A program made the translations under genes and the position numbers. A DNA stretch of 64,000 bases, taken from contig NZ_JBNXUN010000001.1 in NCBI RefSeq assembly GCF_050563525.1, positions 186,001 to 250,000 of the forward strand, written 5' to 3'. This DNA comes from Falsiroseomonas sp050563525. GTDB lineage: Bacteria > Pseudomonadota > Alphaproteobacteria > Acetobacterales > Acetobacteraceae. Positions 42,297 through 50,956 of the stretch are shown piece after piece (the stretch's first letter is position 1; each line of letters opens with the position of its first letter). The notes beneath the pieces were generated by a model. It made no database searches, was not told where the DNA came from, and saw only the letters and a list, made by a program, of their open reading frames with translations.

Positions 42297-44576
42297 ATGA
42301 ATGCTGAAACCCCTGCCCGCGAAATGATGGTCCAGACCCTGACCCGCTTCATGGAGCAGGCCAATGCCATGGGCGAGGTCGCCCGCCGGCAGTTCGCGGC
42401 GATGACGCCGCCGATCGGGCCGAAGGTGATGGATGGTGCCGGCCCGACCGGTTCCGCTTTCCTCGGCCGGTCGCCCTTCGCGCTGATGTCGGACGCCATG
42501 GCCTATGCGGTGGACGCCTCGCAGCGGTCCGTCCTGTTCTGGGACACCATGCGCCAGGCCGGCAATGCCTTCGTGGAGCACGAAAAGGCCGGCTGCCCGC
42601 CGGTGCTGGTCTTCGACTGGGACATGGTGGTGGATGGCCGGCATCTGCCGCGCCGCTGCAACTACGCCCTGGTCCGCATCAAGCCGCCGGCCGGGTTCCG
42701 GGAGCCCGACCCGAAGCTGCGGCCCTTCGTCATCATCGACCCGCGCGCCGGCCACGGCGCCGGCATCGGCGGCTTCAAGTCGGACAGCCAGGTCGGCGTG
42801 GCACTCCGCCGCGGCCACCCCGTCTACTTCGTCATCTTCTTCCGCGACCCGGAACCCGGCCAGACCATCCTCGACATCACCGAGGCCGAGGCGATCTTCC
42901 TGCGCAAGATCCACGAATTGCACCCCGATGCGCAGCGCCCGGTGGTCATCGGCAACTGCCAGGGCGGCTGGGCGGTGATGATGCTGGGCGCCTCGGAGCC
43001 GGAACTGACCGGCCCGCTGGTGCTGAACGGCGCGCCGTTGTCCTACTGGGCCGGCGAGAAGGGCCGCAACCCGATGCGCTACACCGGCGGCCTCGCCGGC
43101 GGGTCCTGGCCCGCGGCGCTGCTGGCGGACCTCGGCAACGGCACCTTCGACGGCGCGAACCTGGTTTCGAACTTCGAGAACCTGTCGCCGGGCAACGCCA
43201 AGTTCCGCAAGTACTACAACCTGTACGAGAAGGTGGACACCGAGGCCGAGCGCTTCCTGGAGTTCGAGCGCTGGTGGGGCGGCTACTTCCTGATGACCCG
43301 CGATGAGATCCGCTGGATCGTCGAGAACCTGTTCATCGGCGACAAATTCGCCCGCGGCGAAGTTTCCGCCGGCAAGGGCGCGTCCTTCAACATGCGCTCG
43401 GTGAAGTCGCCCATCGTGGTCTTCGCCTCGGCCGGCGACAATATCACGCCGCCCGGCCAGGCGCTGCGCTGGATTGCCGACGTCTATCGCGACGAGCAGG
43501 AGATCAAGACGCTTGGCCAGACCATCGTCTATCTCGTGCATGACGACATCGGGCATCTCGGCATCTTCGTCTCCGGCAAGGTGGCCAACAAGGAACATAC
43601 GGAAATCGCCAACACGCTCGACCTAATCGAGTCCGTGGCGCCCGGCCTCTACGAGATGCGCATTACCGGCACCGCCGGCAGCGGCGTGAATGCGGGCTAT
43701 CAGGTGGAGTTGGTGGAGAAGACCGTGGCGGATATCCGCCAGGTCTCCGGCGATGCGGAGAACGAGGCCTTCCCGGCCGTCGCCCGCATCTCCGCGATGA
43801 ACCAGATGCTGTACGACCTGTTCGCGAGCCCGATCATCCGCAAGTTCGTCACCGAGGAAAGCGCGGAGATGCGGCGCCAGATGAACCCGATGCGCGCGCG
43901 CCGCTACATGGTCAGCGACGCCAACCCGGCGATGAAGCCGCTGGCGCACATGGCGGAGCTGGTGAAGGCGAACCGCGCGCCGGTCGCGGCCGACAACCCG
44001 TTCATGGCAATGGAACGCGCCTGGGCCGACAGCACCGAACGCGCCATCGATGCCTGGCGCGACTGGCGCGACCAGATGCAGGAAACCGCCTTCCACGCCG
44101 TCTACGGTTCGCTCTCGGCGCTGAACGTGGCCTCGGACGTTCCGGTGGAAGCGGTGGCGGACCTGCCGGAGACCCCGGACGTGCGCGCCGCGCTGGACCG
44201 GGTGGCGGAGGGTGGCTACGCCGAGGCGGTGGTGCGGATGATGATCCTGCTGGCCAAGGCGCGCGGTGGCGTCCGCCGCAGCCGGCTGCAGAAATCCAAT
44301 GCGCTGCTGACGACGGAGGAGCCTTTCGCCCAGCTCACGGCCTCCGCCCGCCAGGCGCTGATCCGGGAGCAGACCGTGATCGTCGAGATGGCGCCGCAAC
44401 AGGCCTTCGACACGCTGGCCACCCTGCTGCCCGATGCCGACAGCCGCCGCCGCGCCTTGCACAGCGTCGCCGACGTGGCCGGGCCGGAGGAGGAACTGGG
44501 CGAACCGGCGGCAGCCATGCTGGCACGCCTGCGCGCGCTGCTGCTGCCGGCGGAGGCGAGCCAGGCCGCCGAATAA
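42297..44576 (+). CDS. DUF3141 alpha/beta-hydrolase, PHA-synthase-like
   Basis: Large cytoplasmic protein of 759 residues; the ATG at 42297 is eight bases after a GAGGA. Residues 95-440 resemble the PhaC-type hydrolase fold, with a nucleophile elbow GNCQGGWAVMM (Cys near residue 220, a lipase-box with Cys as in PHA synthases), an acid in VFASAGDNITPPGQAL and a His in VHDDIGHLGIFV. The C-terminal 300 residues are helical and acidic, ending in AEASQAAE. DUF3141 proteins occur in many alphaproteobacteria; some are annotated as hydroxyalkanoate-related, but no role is proven. A transcription hairpin follows. Confidence 0.88.
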   Translation: MNAETPAREMMVQTLTRFMEQANAMGEVARRQFAAMTPPIGPKVMDGAGPTGSAFLGRSPFALMSDAMAYAVDASQRSVLFWDTMRQAGNAFVEHEKAGCPPVLVFDWDMVVDGRHLPRRCNYALVRIKPPAGFREPDPKLRPFVIIDPRAGHGAGIGGFKSDSQVGVALRRGHPVYFVIFFRDPEPGQTILDITEAEAIFLRKIHELHPDAQRPVVIGNCQGGWAVMMLGASEPELTGPLVLNGAPLSYWAGEKGRNPMRYTGGLAGGSWPAALLADLGNGTFDGANLVSNFENLSPGNAKFRKYYNLYEKVDTEAERFLEFERWWGGYFLMTRDEIRWIVENLFIGDKFARGEVSAGKGASFNMRSVKSPIVVFASAGDNITPPGQALRWIADVYRDEQEIKTLGQTIVYLVHDDIGHLGIFVSGKVANKEHTEIANTLDLIESVAPGLYEMRITGTAGSGVNAGYQVELVEKTVADIRQVSGDAENEAFPAVARISAMNQMLYDLFASPIIRKFVTEESAEMRRQMNPMRARRYMVSDANPAMKPLAHMAELVKANRAPVAADNPFMAMERAWADSTERAIDAWRDWRDQMQETAFHAVYGSLSALNVASDVPVEAVADLPETPDVRAALDRVAEGGYAEAVVRMMILLAKARGGVRRSRLQKSNALLTTEEPFAQLTASARQALIREQTVIVEMAPQQAFDTLATLLPDADSRRRALHSVADVAGPEEELGEPAAAMLARLRALLLPAEASQAAE

Positions 44577-44601
44577 GCCCCGGCCATTCATCAAGATGCA
44601 A

Positions 44602-44631
44602 CCGGATCCGGGCCATCCTTCCCGGGTCCGG
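44602..44631 (+). terminator. GC-rich hairpin after the DUF3141 gene
   Basis: Eleven-base arms (44602-44612 and 44621-44631) pair with one G-T wobble around an 8-base loop, 26 bases after the stop codon. No T-run follows, so termination is likely but not certain. Confidence 0.5.
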
Positions 44632-44695
44632 CGCCCTGCGCTCGGAGTCCCAGGTCGCAAGAATTGCGGCGCCGAGGCAAGAGGGCCAACCCCAG

Positions 44696-44887
44696 ATGAT
44701 GCCGCAGATCGCCGCCCATCCCGCTCGCGTGTCCGACTTCGTTGCTGCTTCCCTGCTGACGTCCGACCAGGGCGCGGAGGTCCACCTGGTGGCCCGTGAC
44801 GGTCGCCTGCTGCGCCTGCCGACGGATGAGGCGACGGCGCGCCAGTTGATCGTCAGCCTGTGGCAGGCGCTCGACCGGGCTCGGTGA
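44696..44887 (+). CDS. Small protein of unknown function
   Basis: Predicted protein of 63 residues, starting with two ATGs (MMPQIAAHPARVSDF). Codons carry the expected high GC in third position, and an AAGAGGG lies about 12 bases upstream. The C-terminal half (VARDGRLLRLPTDEATARQLIVSLWQALDR) is predicted helical. I recognise no family. Without it, 44577-44966 would be an almost empty 390-base gap. Confidence 0.5.
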   Translation: MMPQIAAHPARVSDFVAASLLTSDQGAEVHLVARDGRLLRLPTDEATARQLIVSLWQALDRAR

Positions 44888-44966
44888 CTCCTTTGCTAAA
44901 ATGAGCGCCGGACCGTCCTTCTCCAGCGTGCCGGAGGCAATTGGTTGCGGCTCTTTCAGCAGCGGG

Positions 44967-46226
44967 TCAGGCGAATATGAAATCCGCCTCTGTCAGTCCG
45001 CTGCAATTCACCAGCGTGAGCGTGGCTGACGCTCCAAGCCAAATGATGGAAACAACACCATCGTCCGATAGATCAAGCTCAGAAAAACTGTCGATGCCGA
45101 GGGCGCGAAGATCGATAAGATCCTTATCCGTCTCGAAATCATAGATAATATCGTTTCCACTGTCGGCGCGAAAGACGAAGATATCCGCTCCTCCGGCATC
45201 AATGTTGTCCCTGAGCTCGCCGTCGCCCCACATCCTGTCGGATCCAGTTCCGGAGACGATCGTGTCATTCCCACCGTGGCTTCCTGCGCTCATGATGCGC
45301 GCATCGCCGTATAATTCATTTTCCGATCCGTCTCCAGCTATGATGCGGTCGTTCCCGCCTTTCGCCGCCCCTTCCATCTCCACTGCATCACCATAACATG
45401 CATTAAGCTGCGCCCCGCTGGCGCCATGTATAATGTCATTTCCGCCCGCTGCCTCACGACGCATGAAATAGGCATCGCCGACGAAGAAATTATGACCGGC
45501 CCCTGTGCCACCATGCAGGAAGTCATTTCCGCACACCACAAAATCGGACGCCTCGTCAGCATCACCGTACAGCCGGTTCGAGATGGCGTAATCTCCAGCA
45601 CGCAGATGATCGTTGCCTGCGCGCGCAAGTATCCCGAGTTCATACGCATCGCCAATGAGCACGTTATTCAGAGCAAGCTCACCCCCGATCAGGCAGTCAT
45701 TTCCCCCGGATGTGCTGCCGAACATGCGTTCGCCTGCGTCGCCGACAATGAAATTGCTTCCAGACTTTCCGCCGACGAGAATGTCGTTGCCGCCTTTCGC
45801 AGCATCGAACATAAACTCCGCATCACCGAAAATCTGATAATTTTGACCTGTTCCACCGAATATACTGTCATTCCCACCCCTTGAGGAGTCTAACATCCTG
45901 ATCGAGTCGCCGATGAGCCTGTTGAATGCGCCGCTACCCGTAATAAGATCATTGCCGCCGCGCGCCGAATCGACGAGATTAGCAGCATCTCCATACACTT
46001 CCTCCCCGGTCAGTGTCTGATTCCGCCCACGGGCCTTTGCGGCGAGCGTGCCATCCGTGTCCCCGAAGACTGTCACCTCACCCTCCTGATAAAGACAATG
46101 AGCGCCGAATGTATATCTTCCAATGCCGAGATGTGTATTGCAGTGGTCGCACCTGAAGCTACCGCCGGCATTAAATACTTGAGGATCACAAGAAGCTGAG
46201 TAGACAATCATAGCGGAAGCGCCCAT
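44967..46226 (-). CDS. RTX-like calcium-binding repeat protein, probable type I secretion substrate
   Basis: Protein of 419 residues. After an N-terminal part with four cysteines (13, 26, 29, 44) and histidines between, residues 90-345 hold about nine repeats of 27-29 residues, each beginning GGND (or AGND/CGND) and containing GDA, for example GGNDSIFGGTGQNYQIFGDA. Canonical RTX nonapeptides are 9 residues, so this is a longer, degenerate version. The C terminus (GGADIFVFRADSGNDIIYDF, then hydrophobic strands) resembles RTX C-terminal domains. No signal peptide is seen, which suits type I secretion. The gene is visibly AT-richer than its neighbours, a sign of transfer. No T1SS genes are in the window. 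Confidence 0.85.
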   Translation of the reverse strand: MGASAMIVYSASCDPQVFNAGGSFRCDHCNTHLGIGRYTFGAHCLYQEGEVTVFGDTDGTLAAKARGRNQTLTGEEVYGDAANLVDSARGGNDLITGSGAFNRLIGDSIRMLDSSRGGNDSIFGGTGQNYQIFGDAEFMFDAAKGGNDILVGGKSGSNFIVGDAGERMFGSTSGGNDCLIGGELALNNVLIGDAYELGILARAGNDHLRAGDYAISNRLYGDADEASDFVVCGNDFLHGGTGAGHNFFVGDAYFMRREAAGGNDIIHGASGAQLNACYGDAVEMEGAAKGGNDRIIAGDGSENELYGDARIMSAGSHGGNDTIVSGTGSDRMWGDGELRDNIDAGGADIFVFRADSGNDIIYDFETDKDLIDLRALGIDSFSELDLSDDGVVSIIWLGASATLTLVNCSGLTEADFIFA

Positions 46227-46375
46227 CGGGTTTATTGTTGTCCGGGATGCAATGCGCCGTTACCGATCAGGTTTGCAGATCTCCCGACTGCAATTAGCGC
46301 CTGGTCCTGATCATCCTGGCACGGGATTGCGCCGCGCCGCCTGAGGCCTATCCTGGCCCCAAACGGGGGATGGCC

Positions 46376-47323
46376 ATGGCAGAAGCGGGCAAAGTCGCCA
46401 TCGTCGGTGCGGGGTTGATCGGCCGCGCCTGGGCCATGATCTTCGCCCGCGCCGGCTGGGACGTGTCGCTGCACGACCCGGTGCCGGCAGCGCTGGAAGC
46501 CGCGCCGCGGCTCTGCGCGCAGGGGCTGGCGGAACTGGCGCGGCACGGTCTGTGCGACAACGCGGAAGCGGCCGCCCGGCGCATCTCCGTCACCGGCAGC
46601 CTGACCCAGGCTCTGGATGGCGCTGCCTTCGTGCAGGAAAATGGGCCGGAGGACGCCGCCACCAAGCGCGCCATCTTTGCGGAGCTGGATTTCCTGGCGG
46701 CGCCGGACTGCATCCTGGCCTCATCCACCTCCGCCATCCCCTGTTCAAGCTTTACCGAAGGCTTGGCCGGCCGCGCCCGCTGCCTGGTAGCGCACCCGGT
46801 GAACCCGCCGCATTTGATCCCGGTGGTGGAGCTTTCCGGCGCGCCCTGGACCGCGCAGGCCACCATCGACCGTGCGCGGGCCATCTTCGCCGGCATCGGC
46901 CAGGCACCAATCACCGTGAAGCGGGAGATCGAGGGCTTTATCCTGAACCGCCTGCAGGGCGCGCTGCTCGCCGAGGCGTTCCGGCTGGTGCAGGAAGGCT
47001 ATGTCTCGCCGCAGGACTTGGACACGACGGTGGCGCAGGGCCTCGGCCTGCGCTGGTCCTTCCTCGGCCCCTTCGCCACCATCGAACTGAACGCGCCCGG
47101 CGGCATCCCGGACTACTGCGCCCGCTACGCCCCCTTCTACGCCCGCATCGCCGGCGCCCCGCCCGCGCCCGCCGTGTTCGGCGCGGACGGCGTCGCGCAG
47201 ATCATGCAGGAATGGGGCGGCACCCCGTCGCGGGAAGACATCGCCACTCGCAGCGCCCTGCGCGATGCCAGGCTGGCCGCGCTCGCCGCCCATAAACGGA
47301 AACAGGACAACGAGACGACATGA
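46376..47323 (+). CDS. 3-hydroxyacyl-CoA dehydrogenase family enzyme, L-carnitine dehydrogenase-like
   Basis: Protein of 315 residues; I use the ATG at 46376, five bases after a GGGGGA, though the ATG at 46370 is in frame. The N-terminal GxGxxG is VAIVGAGLIGRAWAMIFARAG, followed by ASSTSAIPCSSF near residue 118 and the catalytic His in LVAHPVNPPHLIPVVELSG near 138. The C-terminal HCDH domain has REIEGFILNRLQGALLAEAFRLV. The short single-domain type with the HPVNPP motif includes L-carnitine dehydrogenases and lambda-crystallin-like enzymes. Coupling by ATGA to a BKACE gene points to the carnitine pathway, but CoA-type substrates remain possible. Confidence 0.85.
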   Translation: MAEAGKVAIVGAGLIGRAWAMIFARAGWDVSLHDPVPAALEAAPRLCAQGLAELARHGLCDNAEAAARRISVTGSLTQALDGAAFVQENGPEDAATKRAIFAELDFLAAPDCILASSTSAIPCSSFTEGLAGRARCLVAHPVNPPHLIPVVELSGAPWTAQATIDRARAIFAGIGQAPITVKREIEGFILNRLQGALLAEAFRLVQEGYVSPQDLDTTVAQGLGLRWSFLGPFATIELNAPGGIPDYCARYAPFYARIAGAPPAPAVFGADGVAQIMQEWGGTPSREDIATRSALRDARLAALAAHKRKQDNETT

Positions 47324-48243
47324 CCCGCAAAGTCATCATCACCTGCGCGGTGACCGGCGCCATCCACACGCCGAGCATGTCCCCGCATCTGCCGATCACG
47401 GCCGAGCAGATCGCCGATGCCGCGATCGGCGCGGCGGAGGCCGGTGCCGCCATCGTCCACCTGCACGCCCGCAACCCGACCGATGGCCGCCCGGACCAGT
47501 CGCCCGAAGCCTTCGCGCCATTCCTGCGCGTCATCAAGCAGCGCAGCGATTGCGTGGTGAACATCACCACCGGCGGCGCGCCGACCATGACCATCGAGCA
47601 GCGCGTGAAGCCGGCGGCGAGCTTCGCGCCGGAGGTCGCCTCGCTGAACATGGGCTCGATGAATTTCGGCCTGTTCGGCATGCTGAACCGATTCAAGGAT
47701 TTCCAGCATGACTGGGAGAAGCCCTACCTGGAAAACAAGGACATCCTGTTTCGCAACACCTTCGGCGACATCGAGTACATCCTGACCACCTGCGCGCAGA
47801 ACAACACGCGCTTCGAGTTCGAGTGCTACGACACCTCCCACCTGTACAATCTGAAGTACTTCCTCGACGCCGGGCTGGTGCGCGCACCGCTGTTCGTCCA
47901 GACGGTGTTCGGCCTGCAGGGCGGCATCGGCGCGCACCCCGAGGACGTGATGCACATGAAGCGCACCGCGGACCGCCTGTTCGGCGACAACTACCGCTGG
48001 TCCGTACTCGGCGCAGGTCGCAACCAGTTGCCGATCGCGGCAATGGCAGCGGCCATGGGCGGCAATATCCGCGTCGGATTGGAGGACAGCCTCTGGGGCG
48101 GCCCGGGGCGTCTGGCACAAAGCAACGCGGAACAGGTGCGCTCCGCTCGCCAGATCATCGAGGGGCTCGGCCTCGCCGTCGCCACGCCGGATGAGGCTCG
48201 CGAAATCCTGTCGCTGAAGGGCGGCGACCGGGTGAACTTCTGA
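47320..48243 (+). CDS. BKACE-family 3-keto acid cleavage enzyme (dehydrocarnitine cleavage-like)
   Basis: TIM-barrel zinc enzyme of 307 residues, starting at an ATG overlapping the previous stop. Motifs are VIITCAVTGAIHTPSMSPHLPITAEQI near residue 5, the metal pair AAIVHLHARNPTDGRPDQSP near 44 (His-x-His), and VGLEDSLWGGPGRLAQSNAEQV near 249. BKACE enzymes condense a beta-keto acid with acetyl-CoA. Next to a carnitine dehydrogenase-like gene the substrate would be 3-dehydrocarnitine, giving betaine and acetoacetyl-CoA. The betainyl-CoA thioesterase normally found in the pathway is not adjacent. Confidence 0.9.
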   Translation: MTRKVIITCAVTGAIHTPSMSPHLPITAEQIADAAIGAAEAGAAIVHLHARNPTDGRPDQSPEAFAPFLRVIKQRSDCVVNITTGGAPTMTIEQRVKPAASFAPEVASLNMGSMNFGLFGMLNRFKDFQHDWEKPYLENKDILFRNTFGDIEYILTTCAQNNTRFEFECYDTSHLYNLKYFLDAGLVRAPLFVQTVFGLQGGIGAHPEDVMHMKRTADRLFGDNYRWSVLGAGRNQLPIAAMAAAMGGNIRVGLEDSLWGGPGRLAQSNAEQVRSARQIIEGLGLAVATPDEAREILSLKGGDRVNF

Positions 48244-48246
48244 CGG

Positions 48247-48933
48247 TCAGCCGTGGATGTTGCCGTTGCGGGCGGACCAGCGGTAGCGGATTTCCCCGTA
48301 GCGCCGGTCGACGATCCGCAGCGGCAGGTCCGGGCCGTAGATCTCCATGGCGTAGGCCGGACGGTAGTCGCAGACCAGCTTGCCGGTGGCATCCGTGATG
48401 TACACCCAGGTCGCCGGACCGACGCGCCAGGTCACCCCGCCATGGTTGGCGATGGTCATGGCGACAATGCCACGGCCGGAGGCGCCGTAGTTGCGGACAG
48501 AGCGGATGAAGGGCCGGTAGCGCGCCGGCTCGTTCGCCACCGCCGTGGCGATGATGCCGTCCTCATGATCCTCGACCAGCGCCTTCACCACGCCGGTGAC
48601 CATGGTGGCACCGGACCCGATGGCGCCGCCGAGCAGCGAGACGGCGCTGCCCAGGCCCCACAGCGCGATATCTCCCGGCTGTGGTGCCTTGCCGCCGATG
48701 ACCCACACCGCCGGCTGCACCAGCGCCCCCACGCCGCCGCCCACCGCACCGCCTAGTCCGGCGCGTCCAGCCGTGCCGGCACCACGCTCGATCAGGCGGG
48801 AGATCGTCTCGGAGGCGATGGTCTGCGAAACCTCCTTGCCGATGTTGGAGCTGTTGTTGATCAGGTCCGTGATGCCGTTGGATTCCGCCGGCGGCGTGAA
48901 ATCCGCGGTGGCGGTCTGCGTGCTTCCGCTCAT
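48247..48933 (-). CDS. Hypothetical protein with glycine-zipper-like hydrophobic core
   Basis: Protein of 228 residues; I recognise no family. The N terminus (about 50 residues) is polar with SGSTQTATADFTPPAESNG. Residues 50-115 form a Gly/Ala-rich hydrophobic region with GAGTAGRAGLGGAVGGGVGAL and AVSLLGGAIGSGATMVTGVV, suggestive of membrane insertion. The C-terminal half (residues 135-228) is a predicted beta-rich domain with RGIVAMTIANHGGVTWRVGP and WVYITDATGKLVCDYRPAY. No signal peptide. It is convergent with the BKACE gene, with a 3-base gap. Confidence 0.7.
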   Translation of the reverse strand: MSGSTQTATADFTPPAESNGITDLINNSSNIGKEVSQTIASETISRLIERGAGTAGRAGLGGAVGGGVGALVQPAVWVIGGKAPQPGDIALWGLGSAVSLLGGAIGSGATMVTGVVKALVEDHEDGIIATAVANEPARYRPFIRSVRNYGASGRGIVAMTIANHGGVTWRVGPATWVYITDATGKLVCDYRPAYAMEIYGPDLPLRIVDRRYGEIRYRWSARNGNIHG

Positions 48934-49007
48934 GTTGGGCCCCTTGCTGCCGGCACATCCTAGACAGGCAGCGGGCGCAACTCGGTTTCAGGCGGCTTCA
49001 GGGCGCT

Positions 49008-49991
49008 TCACGCGTGGTGGCAGGCCACCATTGCACCATCGTCGCGCGGCGTCAGCAGGGGGCGCTCAGTGCGGCAGATCGCGGTCGCCTTGGGGCAGCG
49101 CGGGTGGAAGGCGCAGCCGGAGGGTGGCGACAGCGGCGAGGGCAACTCCCCGGCGATCGGCCGGAAATCCGCGATATCGCCCGCATCCAGCCGCAGCTTC
49201 GGCACGCTGTCGAGCAGCCCCTGCGTGTAGGGATGCCGCGGCGCCGCATACACCTTCGCGGTGTCACCCGATTCCACGATGCGGCCGAGATACATGATGG
49301 CGACGCGGTCCGCGACATGCCGCACCACGGACAGGTCATGCGAGATGAAGACGCAGGTCAGCCCCAGATCGCGCCGCAGGTCGAGGAACAGGTTCAGGAT
49401 CTGCGCCTGGATCGACACATCCAGCGAGGCCACCGGCTCGTCGCAGACCAGCATCTCCGGCTGCATCGCCAGCGCCCGCGCGATGGCGACCCGCTGCCGC
49501 TGGCCGCCGGAGAACTGGTGCGGGAAGCGTGTGGCGAAGGCCGGGTCCAGCCCGACGCGCCTCAGCCAATCCGCCACCAGCGCCGGCGCCGCCGCATGCG
49601 TCACCAGCCCATGCGTCACCGGCCCTTCGGCGATGGTCTCGCCGATGCGCATGCGCGGGTTGAGCGAGGCGAAGGGGTCCTGGAACACTGTCTGGATGCG
49701 CGTTGTCGCCTTGTGCCTCCCGACCATCGGCGCCGCGCCCGAGACCAGCACGCGGCCGGAGGTCGGCGGCAGGATGCCCGCCAGCATCCGCCCGAGCGTC
49801 GATTTCCCGCAACCGCTTTCGCCAACCAGGCCAAGGGTCTCCCCCGCCGTGACGGAAAGCGACACCTCCGACACCGCCTGCACCGGGCGGGTTTCCACCG
49901 CCGCGCCGAACACCGCGGCGATGCGGTCGCCGAGCGACAGGCGCGGATCGAAGCGCTTGGTCACATCTTCCGCCACCAGCACCTGACTCAT
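49008..49991 (-). CDS. Dipeptide-type ABC transporter ATP-binding protein (DppF-like)
   Basis: ATPase of 327 residues. Walker A is GESGCGKSTLGRML near residue 59, the Q-loop is in TVFQDPFASLNPRM, the signature is FSGGQRQRVAIARAL, Walker B is MLVCDEPVASLDVS and the H-loop is VFISHDLS. The C-terminal oligopeptide region contains GELPSPLSPPSGCAFHPRC. It is the second of the two ATPases in this operon and overlaps the DppD-like gene by ATGA. It is complete, unlike the operon at the left edge, which lacks a DppF gene within the window. Confidence 0.94.
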   Translation of the reverse strand: MSQVLVAEDVTKRFDPRLSLGDRIAAVFGAAVETRPVQAVSEVSLSVTAGETLGLVGESGCGKSTLGRMLAGILPPTSGRVLVSGAAPMVGRHKATTRIQTVFQDPFASLNPRMRIGETIAEGPVTHGLVTHAAAPALVADWLRRVGLDPAFATRFPHQFSGGQRQRVAIARALAMQPEMLVCDEPVASLDVSIQAQILNLFLDLRRDLGLTCVFISHDLSVVRHVADRVAIMYLGRIVESGDTAKVYAAPRHPYTQGLLDSVPKLRLDAGDIADFRPIAGELPSPLSPPSGCAFHPRCPKATAICRTERPLLTPRDDGAMVACHHA

Positions 49992-50956
49992 GCGGCGAGG
50001 CCCAGCGGATGATGGCAGCGCACAAGCCTGTCATCCGTCACCACATCCGGCGGGTCCGTCGCGCAGACCGCGTCGGCGCGTGGGCAGCGCGGCGCGAAGG
50101 GACAGCCGGGCGGCAGCGACAGCAGCGATGGCGTCGTGCCCGGGATCTGGTTCAGCCTCTCGCCCGGCCGCGCCGTCGCCGGCAGGCTGTCCAGCAGCCC
50201 GCGCGTGTAGTGGTGCCGCGGCGCCCGCAGCACCTGCCCCACCGCGCCACTTTCCACGATGCGCCCGGCATACATCACCAGCACACGGTCCGCGAGCGAG
50301 GAGACGGTGGCGAGGTCGTGCGAGATCCACACCAGCGCGGTGCCCGTCTCCTTCGCCAGCTTGCGCATCTCCGCCAGGATCTGCGCCTGGATGGAGACAT
50401 CGAGCGCGGTGGTCGGCTCATCCGCGATGATCAGATCCGGCCCGTGCAGCAACGCGGTTGCGATTGCCACGCGCTGGCGCATGCCGCCGGAGAATTCATG
50501 CGGATAGGCGTCCAGCCGCGCCGCCGCGTCCGGGATGCCGACGCGGGTCAGCGTGCGCGCCGCCAGATCCCGCGCCGCCGCCTCGCTCGCGCTGCCATGC
50601 GCGCGCACGGCGAGCGCCATCTGCTGGCCGATGGTCAGCACCGGGTTCAACGTCGCCGTCGGATCCTGGAACACCATGGCGATGCGCTTGCCACGCAGCT
50701 TCCGCATCTCGCCCTGCGGCATCCCGACCAGCTCCCGCCCATCGAAGCGGATGGAGCCGGAGACGACGCGGCCGGGCGGATCGACCAGCCCGATCAGCGA
50801 GAAGCCGGTGACGGATTTGCCGGAACCGCTTTCCCCGACCAGGCCGAGGATCTCGCCGCGCGCCAGATCGAAGGACACGCCCTCCACCGCCTTCAGCACG
50901 CCGGCGCGGGTGAAGAAATGCGTGCGCAGGTCGCGCACTTCCAGCAGCCCGCTCAT
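49988..50956 (-). CDS. Dipeptide-type ABC transporter ATP-binding protein (DppD-like)
   Basis: ATPase of 322 residues from the ATG at 50956 (MSGLLEVRDLRTHFFTRAGV); the longer frame reads into the permease. Walker A GESGSGKSVTG is near residue 41, MVFQDPTATLNPVLTIG gives the Q-loop, the signature is FSGGMRQRVAIATALL, Walker B LIIADEPTTALDVS, and the H-loop is in VWISHDLATV. The C-terminal part has PGTTPSLLSLPPGCPFAPRC. Coupled by ATGA overlaps to both neighbours. Confidence 0.94.
   Translation of the reverse strand: MSGLLEVRDLRTHFFTRAGVLKAVEGVSFDLARGEILGLVGESGSGKSVTGFSLIGLVDPPGRVVSGSIRFDGRELVGMPQGEMRKLRGKRIAMVFQDPTATLNPVLTIGQQMALAVRAHGSASEAAARDLAARTLTRVGIPDAAARLDAYPHEFSGGMRQRVAIATALLHGPDLIIADEPTTALDVSIQAQILAEMRKLAKETGTALVWISHDLATVSSLADRVLVMYAGRIVESGAVGQVLRAPRHHYTRGLLDSLPATARPGERLNQIPGTTPSLLSLPPGCPFAPRCPRADAVCATDPPDVVTDDRLVRCHHPLGLAA

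Noticed and set aside
45000..45900. Regularly spaced short direct repeats that could be mistaken for a CRISPR array
   Set aside because: They lie in frame inside the RTX-like gene, are imperfect, and encode the GGND repeats; there are no unique spacers of constant length.
46317..46330. Sigma-54-like TGGCACG-N3-TTGC before the carnitine-dehydrogenase-like gene
   Set aside because: The GG-to-GC spacing is 11 instead of 12 bases, which abolishes known sigma-54 promoters.
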